Part shown: positions 12,791 to 24,665 of the stretch, in pieces
How positions within the stretch are numbered: the stretch's first letter is position 1
How the letters are laid out: the number at the start of each line of letters is the position of its first letter
Source of the DNA: Hemibagrus wyckioides
Lineage: Eukaryota > Chordata > Actinopteri > Siluriformes > Bagridae
NCBI RefSeq assembly: GCF_019097595.1
Contig: NC_080710.1
Span: 25,811,280-25,875,279, forward strand
Reading direction: 5' to 3'
DNA: 64,000 nucleotides
Notes under the pieces: generated by a model
What the model saw: only the letters and a program-made list of their open reading frames with translations
Database searches by the model: none
What the model was told of the DNA's origin: nothing
Program-made: the position numbers and the translations under genes

Positions 12791-13974
12791 CAAAAAAACA
12801 GAAATACAGTGCATACTGAGTACCTGGCACTTATTATTGCAATTACAAGCAAAGGCACAAGAAGATTGGGGCAAAATACAGAGTTGCACTCGGCCTTACT
12901 GGCATCCAGCCTTGGAAAACTTAGTGCCATACCATAATGAAAACAATGCCCGCCTGGAAGGCTGTTATGCAAAGAGCAGTACTTGTGCCCAACCACACGC
13001 TGCCCTTATAACTGCACCATTACAGCCACTATCAACAAGATGGCTTTCATTACAGGAACTGATAGTGGTATAAAAAAGAAACACTGAATTCCTTGGAAAA
13101 CTTTTCTACAAGTGAGGTTGAAGGAAAAACAGGAAGAGGCTCTGCAACTAAGGAGTTAGAAAAGCTGCATGCCAGACTGGACAAAATATGTAGGCACCTG
13201 GGAAATAATGCTTCGCATGCTTATTATTTAATGTCTTGTTTAGTTAACGGAAGGTTTAAATATGAATTTAATATATTATCTATCAGTTATTTAATAATGC
13301 AATAACTATTATTGAGCTCACTGACAGTTTGATAAGAATAATGTGGGGGAAATTGTCATACACATTTAAAGGCATATAGGCAAATGGATGATACTTAATT
13401 CATGTTCATTGCACCTTGTATTTTTCTACAGCCTGAAAATAAAACTTCTGAGAATTAACAACCTTTATTTCTAGTTACATTATTAGAGTTTCTTAGATTA
13501 ACAAACAAAACAAAGATGATTTTCAAACAGAGTAGATGAGCTACATTACCATTTCATATAGTAGCCTCATTTACTATCATAATGCTTGCAACTAATCTAA
13601 GGAATAATTAATTTAAGTTCAGTCATAATCTCACATGCAATCTTCCTTTAAGGAGCCAATTAGGAAACAAAATAGTTTCTTGCATTCCAGCGAGTCTAAA
13701 CCCTTCACTGGCAAACTTGAAAGGACTCATTAAAAAGCTTTCAGAAGAGTGCACATCCAGATAAGACGGTGCAGCTATAAAGTATATGTTTTGTTTTAAA
13801 TAATTTGCTATTCAAACAGCCTACAGGTGCTTCAGTCTTATGGGAACAACGAGTTTGACAGTGTTTTTGATTTTAGGTTATCCTAGGAACACAAGTACAT
13901 AAAAAAATAGCATTTCATAAGATGGGGAGTGTCGAGCAAGGAGTTTCACACATAATGAGGACCAGATGCCTTAC

Positions 13975-16900
13975 CTTCACTGGCAGTTACATTCCTGGGA
14001 GCTTTAGTGGGTGTATGATCGGTGCCGGAGCTCACGTCGGAGGAAATGCTGGAGCTTCCTTTACCTGCGTAACCAAAACACAGCAGAACATGATTCATCA
14101 TTGTAAATGTCTACTTAACTGAATGGCAACGTATCTACATTTACAATGTCAGGGTTTATTGTCATGCTGACTCAAGATGGTGTCAGGTTATAACAGATCT
14201 ATTACAAAAAGACAGGGATTGAAGTTTCCAACTGCAAGTCAATATTTTAACAGATGCCCTAAAAATTTGATCAGACATCCAAGACTTGATGGCCAGCCAT
14301 TTGTTGGATAATTACCAGTGGCATTGTGTGTTATTTTTAATCCAAGCTGAGGTTTGAGGTTTTCATGATTAAGGACTTTGAGGAAAACTCATTACGAATG
14401 CGCTGGAGATAGAACCTATTCACGTTTATGCCTTCCTGCCAGTGAAAGAACAGCCAGTATTTAGCACTGGAACAAAACATGGACGAATAGGCTCAGTTTT
14501 ATCACATATGCATTTTAGTTATGTTATGATCCACCATAGCAGAATTGCCTTTGACATTCAGTAACTGCTTTCTCCTGGTCAAGATTGTGGTGGATCTGGA
14601 GACTATCCTGTCAACACTTGATGAAAGGCCAGTCCATTGCAGGGCACCATGCGCACATTCACACACTTATTCACATTTAGTTTTTATAGTTCTCCAGAGG
14701 AAACCAGAGAACCTGGAGGAAACCCATGCAGACATGGGGAGAAAAGACATGAAACTGCACACAGACAGTAACACAAGCTCAGGATCAAATTAGGGACACT
14801 GAAGCTGTGAGATGATTTATTTCTACTTATTTGGGAGATGCATTTATGAAATTGATTTATGTGATTCAAAGAGGATACAATCCAAGCAGTAGAATTGGAA
14901 CAGTTGAGAATCTTGTTTCAGGCAGTCCTGCCATTTGAACTCACTAGCGTGCTAGTCACTAGCTCAGACCTAAGCCTTCAACTGCCCACCAGTAAAACTG
15001 CTGTTCTGCTCTTCAAAGAAAACAGACCATTTACCCGGATAACAAGAAGAATCTATTGATCTTTATTTGTCTATAAAAATGGGCAGTTTATGGATTAGAC
15101 TTAACATATGAATCTATGGATGTTTGTCTTGCAAATTGAAAAGCTAAATCAAGGCCTTTAGCAAAGACTCTGGAGCCACAAATGCAAAACTGGCAAAAAT
15201 GTGTGTTCGCGTGTGTGTGTGTGTGAGGGGCCTGTTTTATGGCAGGCCATAAACTCAAACCACCAGTGGCTTCGTGCAAAATCATCTTGGGCCTTTCTTC
15301 CACATAAGGCGTTCACCATGTAAACAAGTCTTTCTTCACACGCTTTCTCCAAGTGTTCATCATACCTACACACAAACAAGCCAAGGTTTTGCATGGCCAC
15401 AAAGCTATGCTGCACTGTTACCATCCCGCATCACCCACATGGGGATGCATGATGGCAAGCTAATAATATTACCACTGCTGTGGCAAAGCCCACCTTATTG
15501 GTAATGCCTACACACATGCCCCATGATAATTCAATCATTTCCAGCATTTCTTCTTTGGTAAACCAACCAGGACTGTATTGTGGCTAACATGAGACAGGCT
15601 CCCTTCATCATTACCATTGTAAAGACATGTGGTGAAATCACCGAACTAGCACATCTGCTTCGTTTTCCACATCAGGCCCCAAAATGTGACTCACCAAGCA
15701 AGTGGATGCAATTTGCTTTGTCTTGTCAAATGGGCTCAATTAGCTGAAATTATGAAAACACATAGCAGTTTGTTCGAGCTATCCTATTCGGCACAGCTTC
15801 ATAATGAGTGGTGAAATTTATTATGTAAAAGTTAGAATTATATAACTACCCATTTATGAAATTAAGAAGCAAAACCACAGACGTCTGGCAAATGATTTTC
15901 TCTCTAACAGTGTTACTGTCTTTGCCATATACCATGAGCTTCGATGTAAGTATAAAACCGTAAAAGAATAATAAGATACAGAGCAGGGGTGGGTATATGA
16001 TTCTGAATAGTCAGCGGTTGGTTGACTGTGGCTCACAGAAATTTCATCCTTTGCGTGCTGTTCTTCAATCAAGAGCTCACTACTAACCTATTGAACTCAA
16101 AGACCTAATGATTTACTTCAGCGGATCACTCTTTCCTGTTTGACTACCAGCGGTTTTCTTCCATGTTGAAATGCATAGAAAATGAAACAGTCTATCACTC
16201 TATCCCCCACGCATCCAAGAAAGTGTTTCACTCACACAATATGAATAGGAATATCATCAGTCTTTTCGCCGTTACATAAACAGCTATTTCAGATCACTGA
16301 AAAATAAAAAGCTGACTATTAAGAAGACACTTATGTGCATTGATCAGTCTGAAGACTTGACCAGCTCAGCATTTATACATTCTTATTTGATCTAGGTTTG
16401 GGAAATGATCAAGTATTCCAGATGTAAACAGATGGCTTGAGAAGCAAATGCAAATCTAATTCAACTTGGTTCCTTGAACCTCTTAATGGAACCTAAAACC
16501 TATCAACCCAAAGATTATCCTCTTTGTCAGTGAAAACAGTGAAGCGTTTGGCCTTTTGATCAAAAGTTTGGCCTTTTCGACTCACTTCATTAGCAACACT
16601 TTAATAGGGGGACGTTTTGGCCAGAACTTCCAAATCATGTGTAAAAAAAAAAAACTTCACATGCACAAACAATTCCATTACTCAGGAGCTTAGCACCCAG
16701 TGACAATTATTTTCCAGTGATCAAATGTGAACATTTGAAACAGAGACAGACACAGCTTGAATTCATAAAGCATAGGTTTGACTCAGCTTCTGTACAGAGA
16801 CCACAGGCACACCTAATCACTTTCTGCTTATACTTTTCAGCGGTTTCTGAATCCTGTTTAATTAAAACAAAAATCATGGAATCGTTGCACTCGGGAATCA

Positions 16901-19345
16901 TTCGGATCTGTTTTCACAGTCATATTTCACTGGCCTTCCTGTTTAAGATGCAGAAAGCTGGGCTGCTTCCCAAAAACCACTGACAAGGATTTATTTCAGT
17001 GGAATCCTTCCTATTTTCCTATTCTACCCACTTTTCCAGCAGATACATCCGTGTCACAACTGACTGAGATGCGAACGTGAGAACACCCCAGAGAGTTTAG
17101 CACTGCGGTCTCCCCTCCATTAACTTACACTCACCACGTGCCAATGACACATTCTTAAGAAGTGGTTTGGGAAAAGCTCCAGGGCTGAGAGACCTGTTTG
17201 CTTACTTTTCTGGAAAACAACCTGTCAAAAACTTTCACCAGTTTCCTGCCTTATGCTTATGTAAGGTGCAAAGAGAGCTTTGCGGAGTGTTTGTTCGCTA
17301 AGTGAAATTCAAGACGAGGTCGAGCCCAAGTACAGATGCTCGTGGCACAGATGGAGAGAAATGGCATTTATAAACCCTTGATGAGGTATCACGTTGTGCA
17401 GAGATGCACGTGCAAGCCAAGTTACTCATGCAACTCTGTAATCCTGCCCAGCTTTAAAGTCTAACCTTCCTGTAGTAACTAATTGAACTGAAATCCACTC
17501 AGGATAACATGAAGACTGTCTTGAGAAATGTGCAAGTTGTGAGCCAGATGCTACATTTTTTAATTTGTAGATAATAAATTCTAACCATGATTGGATCCAT
17601 ATGATCTTCTAGCTTAAGATGAAATGGATAAATCAGATTTGCATTTTCTTCTTCTTCTTTTTTTTTGACAAGCTATTGGCATGTTACATTTCGCTGAAAT
17701 ATTAGGTAAGTGTATGAATTTGGGTCAAACTGGAAGTTAAAAGATCTGTATTTGGATGTGATTTGTTAGCTGCCTCAGGTCAAACATCAGGCTGCCTTAC
17801 TAAATGGAGCCTAAAACTGTAATTTTTTAAAGCCAGTACAAGCAGACCTTCTCGATGACAGGGAACGTTTGTCCTTATTTACTTTATTTGGCAGATCTGT
17901 AGTTCACATATACTTCTGTTTTCACTGATCTTCTATCCATTGCTTGCATGTTTCATTTCAGCACCTTTTCTTGTGCTTCATGATGGGATGTACCAAAATA
18001 ATCAACATCTTGGTGTAATGTTGCCTGGCATCAAGCGCAGTTACTGTTACTACTCTGAAATTGATTCATTTCCTATTACAGCATGTTCTACATGTTTTAC
18101 TCATTTTACACCAAAGCAATTTCCAACTATTAACTTTAATTACATTAAATAAATAGCATGTTGTATTTTTTATCCTATTAATGTTGTGGAATGTCTGTAA
18201 AACAAGTTAGTTCCTGTTATCACTTATTTCATAGCAGGCATTCCCTTACCAACCTCTCTTGTTTTTCTCATGTTATTAAGACAATAAAAACAGTTTGTTA
18301 TGTTACAGACAAATCAGAAGAAGCCCTTGCGTTATGATTTTCCCATGCCAGAAAACTGACACTGGAGACTCCTTCCATAAATCTTAACAAGCCCACCATT
18401 CAGAAAGCTTCACCATATCAAGTTAAAAAAAATGACAGCACATTTCGTGATAAGTTAATTGCTATTGTTAGATAATCTTAGAGCATCAGATTTACATCAG
18501 ATCCCATATGTAAGTTGTCACAACAGAAACCATAAAGTATCAGAATGAGCACATTAATATAAACCTATGTTGCAGATAGAACAACTGTCAGACCTCCTGT
18601 AATAGACAGGTTATGCCAGGATATGCTATGTCAGATTTGAGATTATAACCATCTCACAAATATATATGTATATACTTAATGCATATATCCACTGTTGGCT
18701 TGACTGGGATGGAAAATTACAAGCATTCATGCACATATTTTTCTGTAGCTGCTTCTTTTCATTCTCTGAAGGAGGACAAGTTCAGGGCAATGTGTATATT
18801 TAATAAATTGTAGGAAACTGGTGTGTAGGGCTAGATTGCTGTAGTTCGTTGGAAATGGTCAACTGAGAGACTGAGAGAAAAGAGAAGCAAGAGATGGGGA
18901 GAGAGAGAGATAGATAGCGAGAGAGAGAGAGAGAGAGAGCGTGGAAGAGCTTTGATGCTTCCCTTAGGGTTTCTCAAGGACTTGACTGAAGCTTAAAGTT
19001 TAACTTGGCCAGTTAACTCACTATGTCTGAGCGGTAGGTTGTGCCCCAGATGTGGATGTTTGCCTTGGACTGCTGAATAGTTTAACATTTAAGCAAGTCT
19101 CATGGTTACTCTAGGGATCGTTCTGAAATAGGCAAATCATGACAAGGAATTAAACTGACTTTCATTTCATTTCAAGTCTGTTGCTGTGAATAATTCACTT
19201 TTAGAAGTGTCTTGGTTGTCTTGGATCTCAGAATGGGGAACTTGTCAGTGCCATAGAGGAAGGAACCATGCTTAAGTGACTGTTGTTAAAATAGCTATAC
19301 TTTTAAGAAGATAATAACCTATAAGAAAAAATAACAAGTCACACA

Positions 19346-19376
<31 letters not shown>

Positions 19377-19738
19377 GGCATTTAAATAATAACACAAGCT
19401 AAGAATAATGTTTGGGTTCAAGAATGTTATAAAACACCAACAAATAAGCTAAATGTGATGGCACGTATTTGTCTAATGTGTTTAATATTGGAATAGTTAA
19501 TATAGTATAAATGAACTAGATCACAAGTGGAAATAAGCTTTCAGAAGTTTGACAGCAAACATCACGCATGCAATGCTGTAGTGTTTGTTGGGGTTTTTAA
19601 AGCGGATGACTGTTGAGATGAACAGATAAGACGGTGGAGGAGTCTTTAACAACTTCGAGATGTTGATATATGTGATTTGCATGCTTTTATAAGTGACGTA
19701 CCTTCACTTCCGCACTGTTTGCCGTTGTTCGCTCCCAT
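13975..19738 (-). CDS. fbxl7: fbxl7, first two coding exons (5' partial gene)
   Basis: This is the start of the F-box/LRR protein 7 gene, the substrate adaptor of an SCF-type (SKP1-CUL1-F-box) ubiquitin ligase. Coding exon 1 is 19,738-19,702 and reads MGANNGKQCGSEG up to a GTACGT donor (phase 1). Coding exon 2 is 14,064-13,975, enters in phase 1 after a TACGCAG acceptor, reads GKGSSSISSDVSSG then TDHTPTKAPRNVTASE, and ends at a GTAAGG donor (phase 1). Together they match the first 42 or so residues of vertebrate FBXL7 nearly residue for residue, with a C where human has Y at residue 9. This part is a low-complexity Ser/Thr-rich N-terminus. The F-box and leucine-rich repeats are encoded by a large third exon in other vertebrates, and nothing like it is present in 1-13,974, so the gene continues past the left edge with a second intron of at least 14 kb. 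Exon identity is near certain; no regulation can be read. Confidence 0.92.
14065..19701 (-). other. fbxl7 intron 1
   Basis: This intron separates the two fbxl7 coding exons. It holds a diverged SINE-like repeat (14,520-14,830), short GT tracts (15,205-15,225 and 19,347-19,373), a GA tract (18,899-18,940) and a diverged repeat at about 18,300-18,480 that resembles 8,985-9,115. I see no exon. Confidence 0.7.
14520..14830 (-). repeat. SINE/LINE-tail-like dispersed repeat, copy 2
   Basis: The block order is 'ctggtcaagattgtggtgga', 'tctggagactatcctg', 'gcacattcacac' and 'aacctggaggaaacccatgc'. It parallels 4,725-4,960 in the same orientation. Confidence 0.6.
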
Positions 19739-20041
19739 CCTGAAGAGCGCATTGTCTATCCACAGCACACTGGAACACACATGACGCTTTTACACGGTAA
19801 ACTACAGAAAAACAAAATGCATGGCTCAGAAGAAATCAGCCATTAATACGTTTTCCCGACTTCAGGAGCGCGATGTGAAAAGCAAGAAAGAAAGATGAGT
19901 AAAGTTGAGCACAGGCGTCCACAACACCGGCAGCATCCTGTTTCCCTGAACTGAGAGCCGGGCTTTAAATCTGCAGTGATAAGTGCATTCCCTCTGCTGA
20001 GAGTTCAATACACACTGACTGATGTGAGCTGAGGGACCTTG

Positions 20042-20083
<42 letters not shown>

Positions 20084-20084
20084 T
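19739..20084 (-). promoter_or_regulatory. fbxl7: fbxl7 5' UTR and probable core promoter
   Basis: The stretch upstream of the fbxl7 start codon is inferred to carry the 5' UTR and promoter. It is more GC-rich than the flanks around 19,840-19,960. It ends in a pure (CT)n run at 20,045-20,084, which reads (GA)n on the gene's sense strand about 310 bases before the ATG. The transcription start cannot be placed from sequence, and a further upstream noncoding exon is possible. Confidence 0.45.
20045..20084. repeat. (CT)n microsatellite near the fbxl7 promoter
   Basis: An almost pure 40-base dinucleotide run upstream of the inferred fbxl7 start. It reads (GA)n in the direction of fbxl7. Confidence 0.95.
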
Positions 20085-20485
20085 GACAGAAGGATGTCGG
20101 GGCTGAACGGCTTTTAAAGAGACCGCAAACATTAACCCTCAATATACCCACTTTCGTTTTATCCATCTCTCCAGTATTTAATGCTCTCAGATTGTTCTCT
20201 CCTTTTTTACTAAACAGCCAAGTTGTCTGCAGTCAAACAAAAAAACGAAGATTTACCTCTTGACCAAACACTTAACCCTTATATAACTTATATATCTATA
20301 CTTATAGAGAAAATATAAGATTTATTTCTCCCCCAAATCACTTATAAGCATTAAAATAATCTTCTGTTGCTAGATTATCTAGTCCTGTTTAATCTTTACT
20401 AACTTTCTAAGTAAAGAAAAAGAATTATTGATTTAAAAAAAAAAAAATTATTGTTCTTTTGGAGGAAGATGTTTCCTTTTTGCTG

Positions 20486-20583
20486 TTCTTCTTCTTCTTC
20501 TTCTTATGATGATGATGATGATGATGATGATTATTATTATTATTATTATTATTAGTATTAGTAGTAGTAGTAGTAGTAGTAGT
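20486..20583. repeat. Compound trinucleotide microsatellite
   Basis: Four successive pure trinucleotide blocks abut: TTC (about 6 copies), ATG (about 8), ATT (about 8) and AGT (about 8). Each transition is a single-base change in the repeat unit. Confidence 0.95.
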
Positions 20584-20683
20584 CAGCCCCACTGGACAAA
20601 CCACTTATAATATTACTATATTATATTATATTTTTAATAGTAATATTTCAGTAGAATCAAAGGAACAAAATTCCTAATGATTG

Positions 20684-20840
20684 AAAGGTTGTGAGTTCGA
20701 ATCCCAGGTCCACCAAGCTGCCACTGTTGGGCCCCTGAGCAAGGCCCTTAACCCTCACTTGCTAGGTTGTATAAAATTAGATAAATTGTAAACTGCTCTG
20801 GATAAAGCTGTCTGCCAAACACCAGAAATGTAAATGTATA
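20684..20840 (+). repeat. V-type SINE, 3' two thirds
   Basis: A B-box-like 'ggttgtgagttcgaatccc' begins the element. The blocks 'ccaccaagctgccactgttg', 'ggcccctgagcaaggcccct...' and 'ctgctctggataaagctgtc' follow, and it ends at 'tgccaaacacc' before 'aaatgtaaatgta'. The A-box end is missing. This is a 5'-truncated tRNA-derived SINE. Confidence 0.8.
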
Positions 20841-20911
20841 TCTTATTATTACAACCACAAACTAAGTTCTCAAGCTCTCTTTAGTCAATAGTATAAAGTA
20901 CACCAAGTACT

Positions 20912-21385
20912 CTATATGGACACTTGATCATCACATCCTTAAGTGGATTCTTCCCCAAAGTGTTTCCACAAAGTTGGAAGCACACAAGTGTTTATGATGT
21001 ATTTGTATGCAGTAGCATTACAATTTCAAGATCCCCAAACCTGTTCCAACATGACAGTCCCCATCTGCACAAAGTGAGCTCCAAAAAGAGAGGACATGGT
21101 TTGTCAAGGATGAACTGAAACACTGACTGCACCCCAGACCTCCTCATATGACATCATTGCATGAGCTCAGTAATACGCTTGGGGCTGGATGAAGACAAAT
21201 CCCCACAGCCTCACTCCAAAAATCCAGTGGAAAGCCTTCCCAGAAGAGTGGAGGTTATTATAACAGCAAAGGGGGGACTACATCTGGAATATGATATTAC
21301 GAAGGATAAAAACAGATACAAAATACAGATACAAAAGATAAAACATGTGAGTATGATTGTCAGTTGTCCACATACGTTCGGTCAC
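20912..21385 (+). mobile_element. Tc1-like element relic, copy A
   Basis: It begins 'tatatggacacttgatcatc' and ends near 'gtcagttgtccacatacgtt', which are decayed versions of the Tc1-like ends 'tatggccaaaagtatgtggacacctg' and 'caggtgtccacaaacttt' split into pieces. Inside, 'ctgttccaacatgacagtcc' and the peptide NPVESLPRRVEVIITAKGG mark the transposase end. Frames are broken. The same family recurs at 37,098, 38,225, 40,717 and 46,700. Confidence 0.75.
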
Positions 21386-21494
21386 TTAGCATACTTAGAG
21401 TAGGTTGTGATAACTATTATTCTGCAAAGTAAGTAACACTAAGAAATCAGTTCATCAGACCTCTGTGGCTACTGGAACCTAAGCACTGAGATCA

Positions 21495-21700
21495 TTCATT
21501 TTCAGTATATGCTTTATCCTGGTCAGGGTCTATGTGGATCAAGAGCTTATCCCAGGAACTCTGGGCAAAAGGCAATGAAATTCCAATGCATCAAAGGGCA
21601 CCATACTCACACATGGCATTTTTGACACTAAGAGGAAACCAGAGAGGAAACCAACACCGACACAGTGTGAACATGTGAGACTGTACACTTTAACCCAAGA
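21495..21700 (-). repeat. SINE/LINE-tail-like dispersed repeat, copy 3
   Basis: It contains 'atcctggtcagggtctatgt' and the 'agaggaaaccagagagg' block, in the order seen at 4,725 and 14,570 but more diverged. Confidence 0.5.
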
Positions 21701-24580
21701 TTAAGATTGATCCAGGGATCCTGGAGCTCTGAGGCTGCAATTCTTGCTTCTGCACTATTACATGTCAGAGTCACTGATTTGACTCCAAGTGAATAAATGT
21801 TTTCACATGATGTTCCAACAGCGTAAAGCAAGTTGCGGGTTTAGTTACGCAGTTACACAGATCATGGACTTGACTTTGTATCTTGTGGCCACATCATCGT
21901 TCGAACCCTCAGTTGTGGTACGCTGTTGACGGTTTGCAACAGAGTTGACCGAACAGACCACACCCTCATAAAAATAACAGCATTTAACAGCTGTGTTTAA
22001 AGAAATACTGCAACAATTTCAAGCGCTCTCTATATGCGCATATTTGTGATAACCACAGATAATATATTCATAATGTTTCCCTGCTGAGGAAAGATCTGCA
22101 AACCCAGTGACTTGGCTGAATGGCTTGAAACTCACTTATGACGCAAGATTTCAGTCAAGAAAATGGGTGATTAAATAAAATAAATGCTAAACTAAATGGG
22201 ACTTTTATGTAAGGACTAAAACACAACATGACATACTGTTATAGGAAAAATACAACAATGGGGTGGTTTGTTTTATTCAATAATGACGCTTATTATTAAT
22301 TAAAGAATGCATCTTACTATGTTTTTTAATTTATAGCTACATTAGACATTTTAAATAAATTAGGTCCTGTCCACATTTATGTTATAAAAGCTAGAAAGAG
22401 TTGTTTAATCACCAGACTTTCTTTTATTCTCTCTGTTCCAAAAATATGTTAAATATTTCCTTAGGGAAAGCTGCACAGTCTGTGCTGATAAGTGTTTCAT
22501 TTTTGGCAACAGCACTTAAAAAAATCTGTTTACTGTTAGTTTGAGATTATGTGGAGTATATCCACTATACAAACCCCTGTTATTTAATTATTGGTATAGA
22601 GACAAAAAAAATTTCATAACAAGCATCTAGTTAAATACTCATGCCAAGCATTTTGTCATATTCTTGCAGGATTCTACTACTTTATCTACGTTGTAAGAGT
22701 AACCACAATTTCTTCCAAAATAAGTCCCATCTATGAAAAGGCCCATTATATAGATTTAGAGATTTTACAGATTTAATTTATAAATTCCTTTAATAAAAAT
22801 CATGAATGTGTTCCACAAGAAGAAGCACTTCACTGCCCTGACAATCACCCTTAGACTTTCATCATGCAGTACATCATAACAAGTGAGTGAGTGAACTCTT
22901 CTTTCTCCTCTTTCTTTGTAATGGAAACTCAGCTGAAATTTATATCTGTGATCATCACATACACTACAGAGTGAAAAACAATGAAATGAAATATTCCTTC
23001 AAGAGCTTTAAATCTGACCAAAGGCAATTTATTGGGCTGACTTACCAGGTTTTTTATAAATCCATGCATAAAACATGAATTTGTTGCTGCTTAGTTATTT
23101 AATGATTTGAAGACATAAAATCATCTGATTTCTGGAATTCAAGTCTCACATAAGTTGAGACTATAAGTCAACATCTTGGTTCAAGCCTGCTGTCTAAAAT
23201 TAATTAATGAATGAATTAACGAACTGACTAATGGTTTGTGTTTTTTTAAGAAAGAAAGAAACTTGCTTTTTTTTCACTAAACACATGCCCTAAGCATTAG
23301 GAATACACACAAAAAAAGTATAATACATGTGTCAGGAATGCTTGATGAATTAAAACAATATGCTCTGTTAAAATGCTTTCATATGCACTTGTCATGTGGA
23401 TGTGGTGTTTTCCCTTTTTCCTTGGGGTCGCAGAGTACAAATGGTGTTCTATGATCTGATTTTATTCTTCACATCAACATGAATGATGTAACAAGGACGC
23501 AGGGAGAGATGTTAGATTATCCTAGATCAGCAAGCTCGCACAGAGACAATTATATGCATGACCCAAGGTTTATAAAGTACACCATCAACTAAGGCTCTAT
23601 TGTAAGTCTCTTAGACTTCCTGAACGAAATTAAAATGGCTGACCTCCATCACCGGAAACTTTATTGTGCTGTGAACTGCAAAACAGGAACCCGAGCATAA
23701 CAAGTATGAAACTCGTATCTGTCACTTTCATTGTCTTTGCGGAGCACAAAAAGACAAGGTCTATTACTCTTTTAGGAAATGTGTGCTCTATGCAGTAAAA
23801 TATAAATATTTCTGGGGGAAAAAAATCAAACAGTGCTTAAAGAAACGAAGATACATTCCTGCTTACCTAGTCCATGGCTTTAAAACTGCATGAGAAGTCT
23901 GTAACATTTTTAATTGTTGGCAACTTTCCCTTGTGAAGGAACATATTATAATATGGCCAAACCACAAAACTTCTGAACTTTATAAACGGTCTTGGACGAA
24001 CACATCTAATCATTCATTACAGATCTGAACACAATCTGTGTAGCATGTCTAATGTCTGAAGAGGACTGTTTGTCCGGGAGGGGATTTGAGAAAATTCTAG
24101 GTACAACTACTACTTTTTACTTGTTTGTTTGGCTCGCATGGTACCAATCAGTGGTGTGTTGGCTGTCTGGAACAGGGTCAAATGCCAAGCCCAAGAAACC
24201 CTTAACAGCCAAATGCCTCAACAGCATGCAACAGAAGAATGTTGTGTACTTCCTCTTTTTAAGGTCTTTAGTACACAGATTACCTGGGGGTATAGCAAAT
24301 GAATAAAAATTATACTGTAACAAGGAAAACCTTTTGCCTCAGCTATGGCTGTTTTAACGCAACTTGATATGAATTGTGTGTGTTTTATTTTGCTATTAAG
24401 ACGCGGCCAATAAGAGACCATACTGGTTCATTATCTGATGAAGTTTAGACATACAGTCAAGTATTATTTAGACAGAACAGATGCTAGGTATTGGTAAAAA
24501 TATGTGTTTACATTTTTAAAAAAAAAAACACTTTTAGCTCTCTGGGAAACTTCCAGATTATTTGACCATTGTGAACTTCC
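21701..24580. other. Intergenic, nothing recognised
   Basis: AT-rich sequence between fbxl7 and the 3' end of the MED1-like gene. I found no exon with flanking splice sites and matching phase, no RNA gene and no clear repeat. The short open frames have no recognisable protein content. Confidence 0.5.
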
Positions 24581-24589
24581 ATTTAAAAC

Positions 24590-24665
24590 ATGTTTATTAA
24601 TGACTTTCTTCAAAACAAATAATTTATTACATATCTTTCAGACATGACTGTCCCTTTCCACTATT
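24590..24665 (-). terminator. MED1-like gene 3' UTR with polyadenylation signals
   Basis: Two AATAAA hexamers lie on the minus strand at 24,628-24,623 and 24,598-24,593, the first about 40 bases after the stop codon. The 3' UTR is therefore probably very short. Confidence 0.55.

Larger units (their letters stand above)
1..13974 (-). other. fbxl7 intron 2 (partial), repeat-rich
   Basis: No coding exon was found on either strand here. The stretch holds a GAT-type microsatellite (178-207), a perfect hairpin (1,270-1,352), a Tc1 relic, several SINE-like pieces and an 87-bp near-palindrome (10,258-10,344), each listed separately. A poly-T run sits at 11,480-11,495. The remaining sequence is AT-rich and shows nothing I can name; any conserved enhancers would need alignment to be seen. 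Confidence 0.75.

Noticed and set aside
20684..20840. A tRNA gene
   Set aside because: The B-box-like segment belongs to a SINE with the usual tail. There is no cloverleaf with an intact anticodon arm.
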